The position numbers and the translations under genes are program-made. Source: Parietaria judaica (Eukaryota; Streptophyta; Magnoliopsida; Rosales; Urticaceae). Taken from it: a DNA stretch of 64,000 bases. The stretch's first letter is position 1, and the number at the start of each line of letters is the position of its first letter. The notes below the pieces were generated by a model. The model was not told the DNA's origin. It did not search any database and worked only from the letters and a program-made list of their open reading frames with translations. The stretch covers positions 39,976,501-40,040,500 of the forward strand of contig OX940863.1 in assembly GCA_954871525.1 (NCBI GenBank), in the 5' to 3' direction. Below are positions 44,447 to 55,715 of this stretch, piece by piece.

Positions 44447-46194
44447 GCCAGTCTAAAATGTCGATCTCTAAAATATCATTGCTATCTAAGAATCTGATGT
44501 GTATTTTGTCAAGACAATATAAGTCTAAATAAGTGATTTAGTTCGCTTATTGATTATCTTTTGTTCCTAGCCGGTATTCCCACTCAAAATTACAAGGGAG
44601 TAATTCGAAAGTTCTTTAACTTGGGAAATCGTTGAAAGGTAAACAATGATAAGATAATCACCCTACCCAAAGTCAATGATTGGTTCAGGTTGAAACCTTA
44701 GACTGAATCCAGGATTCAGAAGACAATCATTAATGTAAGTTTGACTATGTTAGTCAAAACATATTGGGATGATTATTTCAATTAAGGTAGTGGGAGCAAG
44801 TCGTTTATAAATAAAGCAAGTCGTTTATATATATAATAAAATGTTGTTTTCAAGAACAATATTTATTATACCTATGACTTACGTGGAAATTCAAATGTCC
44901 ACTCATGTAAACAAAGTTTTTTCATTTTAGATAATAATTATTATCTTAAGAAATGATCTAGTTGTTTACATTGGTTGTCTGGTGAAATGAAATAAACGAG
45001 CTTTAAATGTCAACGTATATAAACAAGGATCTATCATTTTAGATAATAATTATCTTAAGAAATGATTTAATTGTTTATATGGAACGTTATGACAAATAAA
45101 CAAGCTGAAACCCTAATGAAATAATAAATGAATATTATGGATATGAAATCCAGGAAAAGGTTAAAGATTGAAAGTGATTGATCATACCTATGGCATCTTC
45201 AATATAGTCATATTAATTTAGATAAGATAAACAGGATGGACCAATGCGTGAATTGTTTGTCAATTCCCTGCCTGTTTGAGAATCTTATCTAAAGGTTAAA
45301 GTGACTAAAAGACCAATTTTTCTGTAAAAAGGTCTAAGAGCCACAGTTCATATAAATCTTGTTCATACTTGGTGTATGTGGTCCATTATACAAGCTCGAG
45401 AAGGATATGAATACTTTATCTAATGATTGGCAAGTATTCAAAGTAATGGTATGCTTGCAATGTAAATTAGAACTTTTGTGAGTTCAAGAAATTTATTGCA
45501 TGAACCGAGTTTTTAATTCGATAAATCACTATTGGCTCTTCAGTTATTCTGAAAGGAATGAGACTGAACTTTTAGTTCTATAATCTCGTAAATGAGAACT
45601 AAACAGTTCCTAGCACACCAGCACAACGAGGTGTTGCAGAAACTGGGATCTAGAACCTTTTATAAATGATTAAACTGAAGGTAATCATTTTAATAATATT
45701 CATTTAGTGGGTACTTAGACAAGACATAGTTTATGATCATATAAGATTGTAGTCGTTTTACAAATGATAGTAGCTCTTTTGGAATATGATTATATGATAA
45801 ACTATGAACCTCAAAGTAAAATAGTACTAGAGGAATTGTCAGAAGACATAGTAATTACATGATCAACAGTGATTGTTGAAAATCAGATTGAGGAAACCAA
45901 AGGTCTCAAATCAGAACTCTGGGTACTCAGACGTAGTGGGAGGTTCAATCATTATGATTGGACGCTACGAGCACCGGAAATAGATAAACGTTGTCGTGTC
46001 GACAGTAACGTAATGATCCTTTGACCTTTAACAAGGCATTAAAGGATACTGATCATAGGAGATGGCAGAAACCACAGGTCCCAAATCAGAACTCTGGGTA
46101 CTCAGACGTAGTGGGAGGTTCAATCATTAGATTAGACGCTACGAGCACCGGAAAGAGATAAACGTTGTCGTGTCGACAGTAACGTAGTGATCCT
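44447..46194 (+). pseudogene. A3 gag-protease-integrase remnants, heavily decayed
   Basis: The gag start context (ATGCCAGTCTAAAATGTC at 44447) matches A1 and A2 but is stopped at once. Around 45190-45290 the frame fragments read like the LWHL..GHINLDKINR zinc module. 45340-45660 has short integrase-like stretches. No ORF exceeds about 60 codons. A ~180-bp direct tandem duplication lies at about 45896-46205. Confidence 0.6.
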
Positions 46195-46205
46195 TTGACC
46201 TTTAA
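45896..46205 (+). repeat. ~180-bp imperfect tandem duplication in A3 pol
   Basis: The phrase CAAATCAGAACTCTGGGTAC..GACGTAGTGGGAGGTTC..ACGCTACGAGCACCGGAAA..GTTGTCGTGTCGACAGTAACG occurs at about 45908 and again at about 46082, including the following CCTTTGACCTTTAACAAGGCA. It is specific to this copy. Confidence 0.75.
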
Positions 46206-46860
46206 CAAGGCAATAAAGGATACTGATCATGAGAAACTGCAGGAAGCGATGAACCAAGAAATAGAATCTATATATTCTAACCAAGTCTGGAAACTTGTAG
46301 ACATACTGGATGGATTCAAACCCATTGGTTGTAGGTGGATCTACAATTGCAAAAAGATGAATGGACGGGAAGGTTGAAACCTTCAAAGCTAGTTTAGTGG
46401 ACAAGGGTTGAACCCAGAGAGAAAGTATTTATTACGAGGTAACTTTCTCTTCAGTCGCCAAAGTCCATTCTGTCCATAATCTAAAGTCTCATACATGAGA
46501 TTTGATAGATGAAAGTCAAAATCGGTTCCTGAACGGGCACATTGACTAGAACATCTATATGGTGCAACCAGAAGGTTCGTGCACAAAGATCAAGAAGGAA
46601 AGGTTTGCAGATTACTCAAATCCATTTATGGATTGAAGCAAGTTTCCAAGATCTAGGAATCGAAAAGTTTGATGAGATATCAAGACCTACGAATTCACTG
46701 AAATATCATTGAGGGCCTGCAGTTATAAACTCAATGATGAAAAACTTGGTGGTTTTCCTTGTGATATACGTCGACATATTTTTTATCGGAAACGATTAAA
46801 AAAAGTTATCTGACGTGAAAGCTTGGTTAGCTGGTAAATTCCAAATATGGGAATTGTTAG
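46195..46860 (+). pseudogene. A3 reverse transcriptase remnants
   Basis: 46195-46377 reads EAMNQEIESIYSNQVWKLVD and GFKPIGCRWIYNCKKM, the N-terminus of copia RT. Later fragments match the LNG..QPEGS, SIYGLKQ and YVDI(FF)IGN boxes; the catalytic YVDD appears as YVDI near 46770. There are many stops and indels, so it is inactive. Confidence 0.75.
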
Positions 46861-47457
46861 CAGATACCAATCTAACCCAGGTATGGTTCACTAAACAGCA
46901 GTGAAGAACGTTCTCAAGTATCTTCGGAGAACGAGAAACTATATGCTAGTGTTCAAGAAATTATCTGAATCCACTATGCTACACTGACTCAGACTTTATG
47001 TCTAACCGGGACTTGAGTAAGTCCACGTCGGGAGCAGTGTACACCCTTGTTGGTGGAGCGGTATTTTGCATATGCATAAAGCAATCCTGTATCGCAGATT
47101 CCACGGTGGAAACTGAATATGTAGCAGCCGTGAGGCAGCTAAGGGATCAGCTTGGCTTAAGAATTTCTACACAGAGCTGGGAGAAATTCCAGGTGTATGA
47201 TGGGTCACTAACGCTGTACTGTGATAACAGTGGCGCGGTGGAAAAATTCTAAAGAGCCCGTAAACCATAACAAGGTGTAGCATATAGAACGTAAATACCA
47301 TCTCAATATAGAGATTGTACGTCGATGCGACGTAAAGGTTATGAAAATAGCTTTGAGAAATAAACTAGCTGATCCATTTTCCGAGACGTTGCCAGGGAAA
47401 ATATTCAGGAGGCATCTGGAGAATATGGGTCTGAAAGACATGGATCATCTTCTTTAA
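46861..47457 (+). pseudogene. A3 RNase H remnant
   Basis: 46998-47252 shows SNRDLSKSTSGAVYTLVGGA, ADSTVETEYVAA and LYCDNSGAVEKF, the RNase H pattern, followed by a degraded C-terminal tail up to the PPT. The preceding bases encode a decayed YQSNPG..HW..VKNVLKYL motif. Confidence 0.8.
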
Positions 47458-47472
47458 GTACAAGTGGGAGAT
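47458..47472 (+). other. A3 polypurine tract
   Basis: AAGTGGGAGAT directly before TGTTGG, identical to the tract used by A2 (inverse orientation at 15467). Confidence 0.8.
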
Positions 47473-49873
47473 TGTTGGACATGTGTCCTTAAACAAGTTG
47501 TTTTAACCCATTTGTAAAAGATTATGACTTGTCATTGAATAAAGATGATACTTATTATGTTAATCTTATTATAGTTTCTGGTAGAGTAAAATAGAATGTT
47601 TGATCCATAGTTCATAATGGAATGCAATTATGTTATTATCATCACACCCGAGTCAATGTGAGGAAGAATTGATAATCATAATAAATGAACTTAAAGTGTC
47701 CATGACCTGATTAACTAGGTGGGAGCTCATTAATCGAATAAGGTCATTAATGTGACTAAGTGATATAATCCTATTCTGGATTAAGTGTGTGTCACACTCA
47801 CTAGAAGTGCATTAAGTATGAAGTGTCTTCATACTGGACTGGACCTGACTTAAACTCCGGAAGTTATCATATAAGACCGTCACTGATAACTTGGAGTTGA
47901 GTCACTAGTAGATGATCAAATACATATTCGATCTAAGTCCTGAGTGATCTTGAGTCTGAGCTGCTGGCTTGATTGTCCTTTGATTTAACCGTTAAAGAAC
48001 ACGAAATATTACCGCTGTTCCCAACACTATTATTTTGGGAACATGATAGTCAGTAGTAAAGGTAGCTTGATCATAGATATGGGCATCACACAGCTCTCTT
48101 CAGAGTCAAGATGATTCCCTTAATTGTCGATGGTGAGAAGTGAGAAAGACCCATGGCCAGCTTATGACTCGTAATCATAAGTGGGTCGCTCACAATATTG
48201 CCGACTGAGTTAAGGATGAAAATGCATTGAGGGGCAATACGGTAATACCGCCTGCTCATGTGTGGATCATCAAGTGAAAGATCAATAACCCGAATTTGAT
48301 TGTATCAATAGACACCTTGCTATAAAAGGGATAATATATACTGTATCACTAAAGAGTGCAGCCTCGGGTTTATAGTGGAATAACACCGAGGTAAACGAAC
48401 TTCTAGCAGTTCGTTGGAGCTTTAGTGATATGGGTCCATGGTCCCCATGATAGCTCCGGAACGGATGATACGTACGTGATTAAATATTCGTTTGTTTAAT
48501 CATTTGACAGGATTTATAAAAACTGAAGTCTGTGTCAGATTTTGGATAGTTTTACCGCGGCAAAAGTACCAAAGTTTGGTACCGGAAATTTAACTGTCAA
48601 AAGATGAATGAATTGAATTTTGTCATCAACTGGAAAGTTGTAGAAAATTTAATTCTGTGCAATTTATCTTTCTGAACCGAGCCAATCAGACTGATGGTTT
48701 GTGATTTATAGATTTAATGAGTTTAACCTAAAGTTTTGGGTTGCATTAATTAAATCACATGTCACAAATAAAATGGTGGGTTTGTCCTATGACATTTTAA
48801 TGTGTGATATGAGAGAGAAGAAATTATAATATAATTTAATTATTTGGATTTAATTATTAATAGGATTTATTCCGGATTATTAATAATTAATTAATAATTA
48901 ATAGATTTATATTATATATTAATATATATGAAAGGTTCCACGCAACGTTTGTACGTGACCAAAAATATGTGAGATTGTATAAATCAGATTCACATATTTT
49001 TATATATTAATAATCTATATATATATAAAAGAAAAGTGATGCTGCATTCACATATTTTTATATATTAATAATCTATATATATATAAAAGAAAAGTTATGC
49101 TGCATGGGATTGCATGCCAAGCTTTGTACGCGTGATTCCTGGTATGCAACTATTGCATATTTGCGGCAAAAGTACCAACTGTTTAGGTATTTGAGAAAAA
49201 ACCATTAAATTAATTTAATCTATTAGATTTGCTTAAGATTCAATCTTGACCATTGGATTGGAAATTAATATTTTATTTATTTAAAAGGGAATTTCGAAAT
49301 TGATAAATAATAAAAACTTGGTGACCAAGTTTGGTGGTTGAGAAAATCTCTCAGTCAATCTAATCCATTGGATCAATCTAGATTTAATCTGGACTGTTGG
49401 ATTAGATTTAATTTATTATTTAAAATTCAAAAAAACTCCTAGGATTAATCTGAGCCATTGGTTTTCGACCAATCAGATGATCCGGATGGAGGGAATTTCT
49501 CACAGATGGTTGGAATTGAACTATATAAATAGGGAGCTCATTCCACACTTTTCTTCACACCTTCAGAGCTTAAAATTTCGTGACCCCTTATTAGGGGATG
49601 CGAAAATTGACTCTTCTCTCTCCCCCCGGTTCGGCTTTGTGAGATATTTTCTCCGGTAGCTTCAAAAGAACCATGAGTTAAATATTTGTCAGAGTCCTGT
49701 CATCGAAGCCCACGCTTCGGTACGTGGATTCCAGGAGAATATCCTGGAAGATTACGGGAGTTTCCCTAGCACTGGCGGAGCCCTGCCAAAGTCAAAACGC
49801 GCAGCCGGAAGTCGTCAATGAGGTACGGCCTTATGCATTGGGTCAATAAATGCAAAATTTCTTTTATTGTATT
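47473..49873 (+). repeat. A3 3' LTR, left part
   Basis: Near-identical to 39389 onward; in the first ~270 bp I count about four differences. TATA box at 49524-49532. It carries a private ~57-bp tandem duplication (about 48987-49105: CACATATTTTTATATATTAA..AAAAGAAAAGT twice). It is interrupted by element D after TTGTATT. Confidence 0.9.
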
Positions 49874-50636
49874 TGTAGAGGGTGATTTTCACCGCCCTTT
49901 TCCAGTCACAAAGATAATCACCAAATAACAAATAAACTACAATAATTGATGAATATCTCTATTTTATTATATTTTTCCGAAATGAGCTCGGTTTTCTTCC
50001 GTTGAATAGATGGACAGGTGAAGGATCATGAGCATAGACTTTCTCTACTTCCTTAGCCTTTTCTATTACAAGATTTCCTTTTTCTCTTTCCGGGCCTCTT
50101 TTCTCTATTTTTCCGAACCTTTACAAATGAGGCTTATCTTGCCTTTTATAGAGTTTACAATACATTCCCTTCGCATATTTCCCGCCTTTTTCTTCTTTAA
50201 TCATTCGCTTTCTGGCGCGATTTGAGGGCAGCATGGTTAATCCCTGCTTTATGTCACTTCCGAGCAGGCTGCCGTTATGGGTAGGTGAGCCTCATTAAAT
50301 GCGCATCCCTTCAGCCTTCATTCGGCCCTGTAAGCCTCGTCGCTGGTGCTTCTCATCGAGTGAGTAGGTCGGCTTCATTAAATGCACATCCCGTCAGTGG
50401 TCATTCGGCTCTGCATAATCATCATGACGAAATTCCTCGTCGAGTGTGATGGGACACTTCATCGCAGTTTGCCTTCGTGAGGCCGTATCTCCTCGCGGTC
50501 GAACCTCCTCGGGGGTAATCCTCCTCGGGGATAATCCCCCTCGGGTGATGACCTTCCTCGCCTCCCCTCATGTCGTTTATGGACAAAACGACACGAGTTG
50601 TGTTGAGGATGGATTTGACCAAATCCGACCTTAACA
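49874..50636 (-). repeat. Element D 3' LTR
   Basis: Read on the minus strand it runs TGTTAAGGTC...CCCTCTACA. The purine tract GATAAAATGGGGGACTAAC (minus strand, about 50637-50655) precedes it. TATA-like TATAAAAG on the minus strand at 50143-50150. Confidence 0.9.
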
Positions 50637-50655
50637 GTTAGTCCCCCATTTTATC

Positions 50656-51296
50656 AAGTGTATACACTTGGTAAAATAAAGTATAATTGTTTCGGAGATC
50701 GGCTTTAGCCAACATTAGTTGGTTTCCCAGTCGGTGATTGCTTTTTTGGCTCCTCGCGCGGCTATATTGCTAAACCACTTTCTTTCCTAGCCATGCCTCT
50801 TTTGCTTCCCTCCTTGTTGTTTCCGCTCGCTCCTTTCGGGCTTGCTTGCCTGTTTATATTATGTATATATACTTTTCTTTATATTTTTCTCGGCACTCTA
50901 GCCGGACTGGGCTTGCTCGGCACCCTTAGCCGTATATGGATCTCGACATGTTTTGTCGGACCGGGCTTGCTCGGCACCCTTAGCCGTATATGGATCTCGA
51001 CATGTTTTGTCGGACCGGGCTTGCTCGGCACCCTTAGCCGTATATATATTGTTATATATTATAATCTTCTTGGCACTCTCACCGATGCGTACGTAGACAT
51101 ATATAAATTACCTCCTCCTTGAGTCTGAGATAAAGAAAAAGGGGTCATTCATAACAGAAAACTTCAAATTAGTTCAACAAAAGTCGAGGCCATGCAAAAA
51201 CAGCCCCGAACAAGAGGGGGTCGGGACTTCCCCAACTGGTAAGAAGAAAAGATAAGATATGCGAGCATGAAAAGAGAGAGGGTCAGCGAGATGAGG
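50656..51296 (-). other. Element D 3' untranslated region
   Basis: Non-coding interval between the integrase stop and the 3' LTR. It includes a 54-bp tandem repeat starting CGGACTGGGCTTGCTCGG at 50903, 50957 and 51011 (2.6 units). No antisense ORF of the kind seen in element C is evident. Confidence 0.7.
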
Positions 51297-52370
51297 CTAC
51301 TGGTAGAACTTTTTTAAGTGTTTCACGTTCCAACTCCGTATTACTTTCGCTCCCTCTGTATTCTTGAGCTCGTGGACTCCTGGCTTGACGACGTTGGTAA
51401 CTATGTAAGGGCCTTCCCAGGTCTGCCCTAGCTTTCCAGCATTTGCCTCGGCGGTGTTCTGGAAGACTCGTCGGAGGACCGTTTCTCCGACTCTGAACCT
51501 TCTCGAGTGCACTTTCTTGTTGTAAAAACGCGCGATCATGTTCTGATAGTTGGCAATGTGCGCGCTCGCTCGCTTGCGCCTCTCGTCGATGTGGTCGAGC
51601 TGATGGAGGAGATTCTGTTCATTATCCTCCTCGCCGTTGGGGGCTAGCGTCCGACGAAGGCTCGGGATGTCAACCTCTGCTGGGATCACAGCCTCCACCC
51701 CGAAGGCCAAGGCGAAGGGCGTCTCGCCGGTCGCGGAATGAGGGGTTGTTCGATAAGCCCATAGCACTCCTGGCAGCTCGTCCGCCCACAACCCTTTCTT
51801 TTCGCCGAGCCTCCTCTTGATGTTGTCGACGATGGTTCGGTTGACTGCCTCGGCGTTCCCGTTGCCTTGGGGGTATCGCGGAGTCGATGTGTTGAGTTTT
51901 ATCATCCATCGCTTGCAGAAATCTCCGAACCTCTTCGAGATGAACTGGGATCCGTTATCAGCGATTATCTCCCTGGGCAGTCCGAAGTGAAGAATCACGT
52001 TCTTCCAAACGTAGCTTTCGACATCAGAATCCTTGATGTTGGCGTATGCTTCCGCCTCCGTCCATTTGGTGAAGAAATCTGTGACGACGAGCATGAACCT
52101 CTTCTGCCGCGTGCCGATGGGCATGGGGCCGACGATGTCCATCGACCACTTCATGAAAGGGTAAGGCACCGAGACCACGGAGAGCTCTTCGGCCGGACAG
52201 TTGATCGCTGGCGCATACCGCTGACATTTCTCGCATCTCTTGGCGTGGCTAATCCAATCGGCGACAATGGTTTCCCAACAGAAACATTGCCGCTTAGTCT
52301 TTCTAAGCAAGGATCGCCCGCCAGAGTGATTTCCGCAGTCCCCGCTATGGATCTTCGCATGACGTACTCG
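51297..52370 (-). CDS. Element D integrase
   Basis: 337+ residues in one open frame ending at the stop near 51297. The HHCC zinc module is visible from about 52360 (IHSGDCGNHSGG, then HAKRCEKCQRYA). The catalytic core has MDIVGPMP, IIADNGSQFISKRF and GNAEAVNRTIVDNI, giving the D-D-E residues. It continues with LPGVLWAYRTTPHSATGETPF and a C-terminal domain with LRRVFQ..GKLGQTWEGPYIV. It would insert the cDNA. This domain looks intact; the true N-terminal boundary depends on polyprotein processing. Confidence 0.9.
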   Translation of the reverse strand, partial: RVRHAKIHSGDCGNHSGGRSLLRKTKRQCFCWETIVADWISHAKRCEKCQRYAPAINCPAEELSVVSVPYPFMKWSMDIVGPMPIGTRQKRFMLVVTDFFTKWTEAEAYANIKDSDVESYVWKNVILHFGLPREIIADNGSQFISKRFGDFCKRWMIKLNTSTPRYPQGNGNAEAVNRTIVDNIKRRLGEKKGLWADELPGVLWAYRTTPHSATGETPFALAFGVEAVIPAEVDIPSLRRTLAPNGEEDNEQNLLHQLDHIDERRKRASAHIANYQNMIARFYNKKVHSRRFRVGETVLRRVFQNTAEANAGKLGQTWEGPYIVTNVVKPGVHELKNTEGAKVIRSWNVKHLKKFYQ

Positions 52371-53110
52371 GCCTCTTTCTTGCCAAGGCAGCTTAGGTAG
52401 GGACCCGCGAAGCTTTTTCGATAAAGTATGTTATCGAGGACGGTGTACCTGTAGCTTTTTGACTTGATATTTCGGGACTCTTTCGGATCTTCGGGCAGCA
52501 TTCCTTCAAGGATGTACCTTCGGAGGGGCGTCCTCCAATCTTCTGCTTCATCGTCGTCTACAACTCCCCGCTCTTCGTCCCCGTCCTCGTTGTCTTCGAT
52601 CTCGTTTATGTCAGCCTCGCCCCCATTTGCCTCCTCGGCTTCTTCTTTCCCTCTAGCTTTCTTCTTCGCTGGGCCTTCCTCCCTCCGGATGCTTGGCTTT
52701 TCTACCCTCTCCACCGTGACCAACCTCAGTTCTCCGACTTCAGTCGTAGAGCCCAGGCCTGCCAGCGCATCGGCGTGGGTGTTGTCTCCTCGCGTCACAT
52801 GCGTTAGGCTGAAGTAGTCGAACTTCCTTGAGAGAGCATCGACCACTCCTGCGTAAGCCTCCATTCGTTCGTCAATTTTCTCGTATTCCCCGTTCACTTG
52901 CTTTACCACCAGCTGCGAATCTGAGAAAGCGTGCAAGTTCTTTGCCCCGATCGCTAAGGATGATTACATCCCGATGATGAACGCTTCATACTCCGACTCG
53001 TTGTTGGTGGAGCGATAGGCGAGGCGACAAGCTTTTTCTATCCTGTCTCCCATAAGGGAGACGATTCTGATCCACACTCCAGATCCTTGTGCTGTCGCGG
53101 ATCCATCGAC
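52371..53110 (-). pseudogene. Element D archaeal-type RNase H and linker
   Basis: Mixed frames: VDGSATAQGSGVWI, TNNESEYEAFIIGM, then FSDSQLVVKQVNGEYEKIDE and RGDNTHADALAGLGS. This second RNase H, with catalytic D/E/D positions, is characteristic of Tat elements. The linker to integrase is acidic and Ala/Lys/Glu-rich. A stop before SSLAIGAKN and a frameshift near 52330 break continuity. Confidence 0.85.
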
Positions 53111-54510
53111 TTATAGCTTCCAGATGCCGGCTTCGTTGCTCGGGTCCACCGGCTCCTTTGGCAACTCGATGAGGAAATCTGCGAGCACTTGAGATTTGAG
53201 GCTCGTCTGAAGCTTATACTCAATGTCGTACGCTCCCAGTTTTATAGACCACTTCGTGATCCTCCCCGACTGGCTCGGGCCGTGGATGATAGTACGGATT
53301 GGTCTGTCGGTCATGACGACGATGGTGTGGGCTTGGAAGTGATGCTTCAATCTTTCCGACGCGTCGTATACTGCCAAAGCGAGCTTCTCGGGTTAAGGGT
53401 ACCTTGTCTCGGCATCGAGGAGCTTCCTGCTGATGTAGGAAACCGGCTTCTGCTCCTCATCCTCCTCTCGCACAAGCACTTGGCTGATTGTGTGGTCGGA
53501 CACGGCGATGTATAAGTACATAGGTTCCCCCGGCTTTTGGCTTTGTCATGATAGGCGGCGATGATAGATAGGACTTCAACGCCTGGAAGGCCTCCTCGCA
53601 TTTCTCGGTCCACTCAAACTTCTTGTTCTTTCTTAGTAATTCGTAGAAAAGGAGAGTCTTGTCGGCCGATCGTGAGATAAATCGGTTCAGAGCAGCGATC
53701 CTCCCGGTCAATCTCTGAATCTCTCGTCGATTTCGGGGCGAGGGCATGCTCTTGATTGCCTCAATATTCTCGGGGTCGGCCTCGACCCCTCGCCGAGTGA
53801 CCATGTGGCCCAAGAACTTTCCCGAGGACATACCGAAAGTGCACTTGGTGGGGTTCAGCTTCATCCCGTGCTGATTCAGAATCTCGAAACACTCCTCCAA
53901 GTGCTCGACGTGCGCCGCCGCCTTCAAGGATTTAACGACCATATCGTCGATGTATACCTCCATGCTCTTCACGATCAATTTGTGGAACATCATTGTCACC
54001 AGCCTCTGGTAAGTCGCTCCGGCGTTCTTCAGTCCGAAGGGCATGACTTTGTAGCAGTACGTGCCCCTCTCGCTGATGAAGGCGATCTTCTCTTTGTCTT
54101 TCGGGTGCATCCTTATTTGGTGGTACCCGGAGTAAGCGCCCATGAAGCTGAGAAGCTCGTAGCCGTGGGTGGCCTCGACAAGGCGATCTATATGCGGCAT
54201 CGGGAAACTGTCTTTCGGGAAGGCTCGGTTGAGGTCGGTGAAGTTCACACACACTCGCCATTTGCCGTTCTTCTTCTTTACGACGACTGTGTTAGCCAGC
54301 CATTCGGGATATTATACCTCTCGAATGGTTCCCATCGAGAGCAGCTTATCTACTTCGTCGTTGATGATCTTGTTCCTGTCGGGGGCCATATTTCTCCTCT
54401 TTTGCACGACGGGCTTGTGCCTCGGATCGGTGTTGAGGCGATGGGCTGTTACCGAAGGGTCGATCCCCGGCATGTCTTCATGAGACCAGGCAAAACTCCC
54501 ACGATTCTTC
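53111..54510 (-). pseudogene. Element D reverse transcriptase and gypsy RNase H
   Basis: From about 54510 leftwards: MPGIDPSVTAHRLN, then after one TAA (EV[stop]YPEW) the RT core with VNFTDLNRAFPKDSFPMP, LLSFMGAYSGYHQIRM, FGLKNAGATYQRLV, the catalytic MEVYIDDMVVKS and FLGHMVTRRGVEADP. Past a frameshift near 53460 the RNase H follows (HTIVVMTDRPIRTIIH, GRITKWSIKLGAYDIEY, VLADFLIEL). The RT active site is intact; one stop and one or two frameshifts disable the polyprotein. Confidence 0.9.
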
Positions 54511-54519
54511 TTTAGGAGC

Positions 54520-55394
54520 TCGATTAGTCATGCTTTGGTATCCGGGTCGAGCTCCGCGCCTATACCGACGGTCCGAGTAGGGTCGGACTCGTCGATGCAG
54601 ACTCGCTCTACTTCTTTAATCTGCGCTCCCCCTTTTCTTTCCTCGGCATTCTGTGCCTCGACGTCTTCCGTGCTAAGTACCCTGGCTGTACCGTCGGTGC
54701 TCTTCCTCCGCCCCTTACTTTGCCCGGGAAATCTTGGGGCAGGCATCGCTAATTGCTATAAACCGGCTGGTTCGCCCCTCTCCGTCTACTTGATTCCCTT
54801 CTCGGCAGCCATCGACTTGTGGTGCATCATGTAGCAGATTCGGTACGCATCCCTGCTCCCTTTGAGTTCCTCGATCTCTCCTTCCCTTTTCCCCGGGAAT
54901 TTTATGCTCTGATGGTAAGTTGACGGCACGGCTCTCATGGAGTGGATCCAAGGTCTCCCAAGGATAATGTTGAAGTGTGACGGGACATTTAGCACCATGA
55001 ACTCTGTCATCCGGTTGACGCTCCCTGCGCAGACCGGGAGGTGGACTGTCCCCATCGAGACGGTGACGTCCTCGTTGAAACCCGATACCTTGCGGGGGCG
55101 TCCCCCTATCGCGAGTCCCTCGATACCCATCTTCATTAAGCACTCATAGAAAATGACGTCGACCGAGCTTCCGTTGTCAACGAGGATGCGGCAAACCTCG
55201 CAACCATCGATGTTGAGTTCGAGGACCAGAGCGTCGTCGTGCATATCAGCACAGTCCTCGTTCTCCACGAACTCTATCCTAGTGCATGTGGCGCCTATCT
55301 TCACGTCTCCTTGACCGTGCTCCTCCCCCCTTCGCTGATAAGCTTTGATGCTGTTGACCGAATCTTCGTAGAACCGCGATCCACCCATGATCAC
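54520..55394 (-). pseudogene. Element D aspartic protease and RT linker
   Basis: ORF 55394-54786 contains LNIDGCEVCRILVDNGSSVDV, where DNGSS is the Tat variant of the protease active site, followed by HFNIILGRPWIHSMRAV, a conserved protease C-terminal motif. The next ~270 bp is a charged linker to RT in another frame. Confidence 0.85.
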
Positions 55395-55715
55395 CTCGAT
55401 TCTCGTTCTCGAGGCCGGTCGGTCTCCCTCGTCGTGCCTTGCCGGTGGCGGCTCGATCGCCAGGTTTCTCTTTGCCCCATCTCGATCGTTCCCCCCGTTG
55501 TGCGTAGGTTCTTCTTGTCGGCCCTACCATGCCCTGTTCCCGTTATTCCAAGGCACGGAAGGTTTGTACGTGAGGTCTTTGATCTCCCCCAGCGCGTATC
55601 TTCTCTGGAGCTCCTTCTTCAGCATGGCACAATCTTCAGTGGCATGGCCATTATAGTTGTGGTAAGTGCAGAACTTGCTCATATCCTTTGGCCAAAACTT
55701 CGTCCCAAAACCTCC
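55395..55715 (-). pseudogene. Element D gag zinc-finger region, out of frame
   Basis: The minus strand reads FCTYHNYNGHATEDCAMLKK, then LGEIKDL and VPWNNGN. This is the CxxH..GHxTxDC motif that ends Tat gag proteins. It lies after a frameshift from the main gag ORF, so the knuckle is separated from the capsid in this copy. Confidence 0.75.

Noticed and set aside
51867..52400. Plus-strand ORFs over element D (for example 51867-52400, 53805-54515, 55239-56045)
   Set aside because: Shadows of the minus-strand pol and gag frames; no domain of their own.
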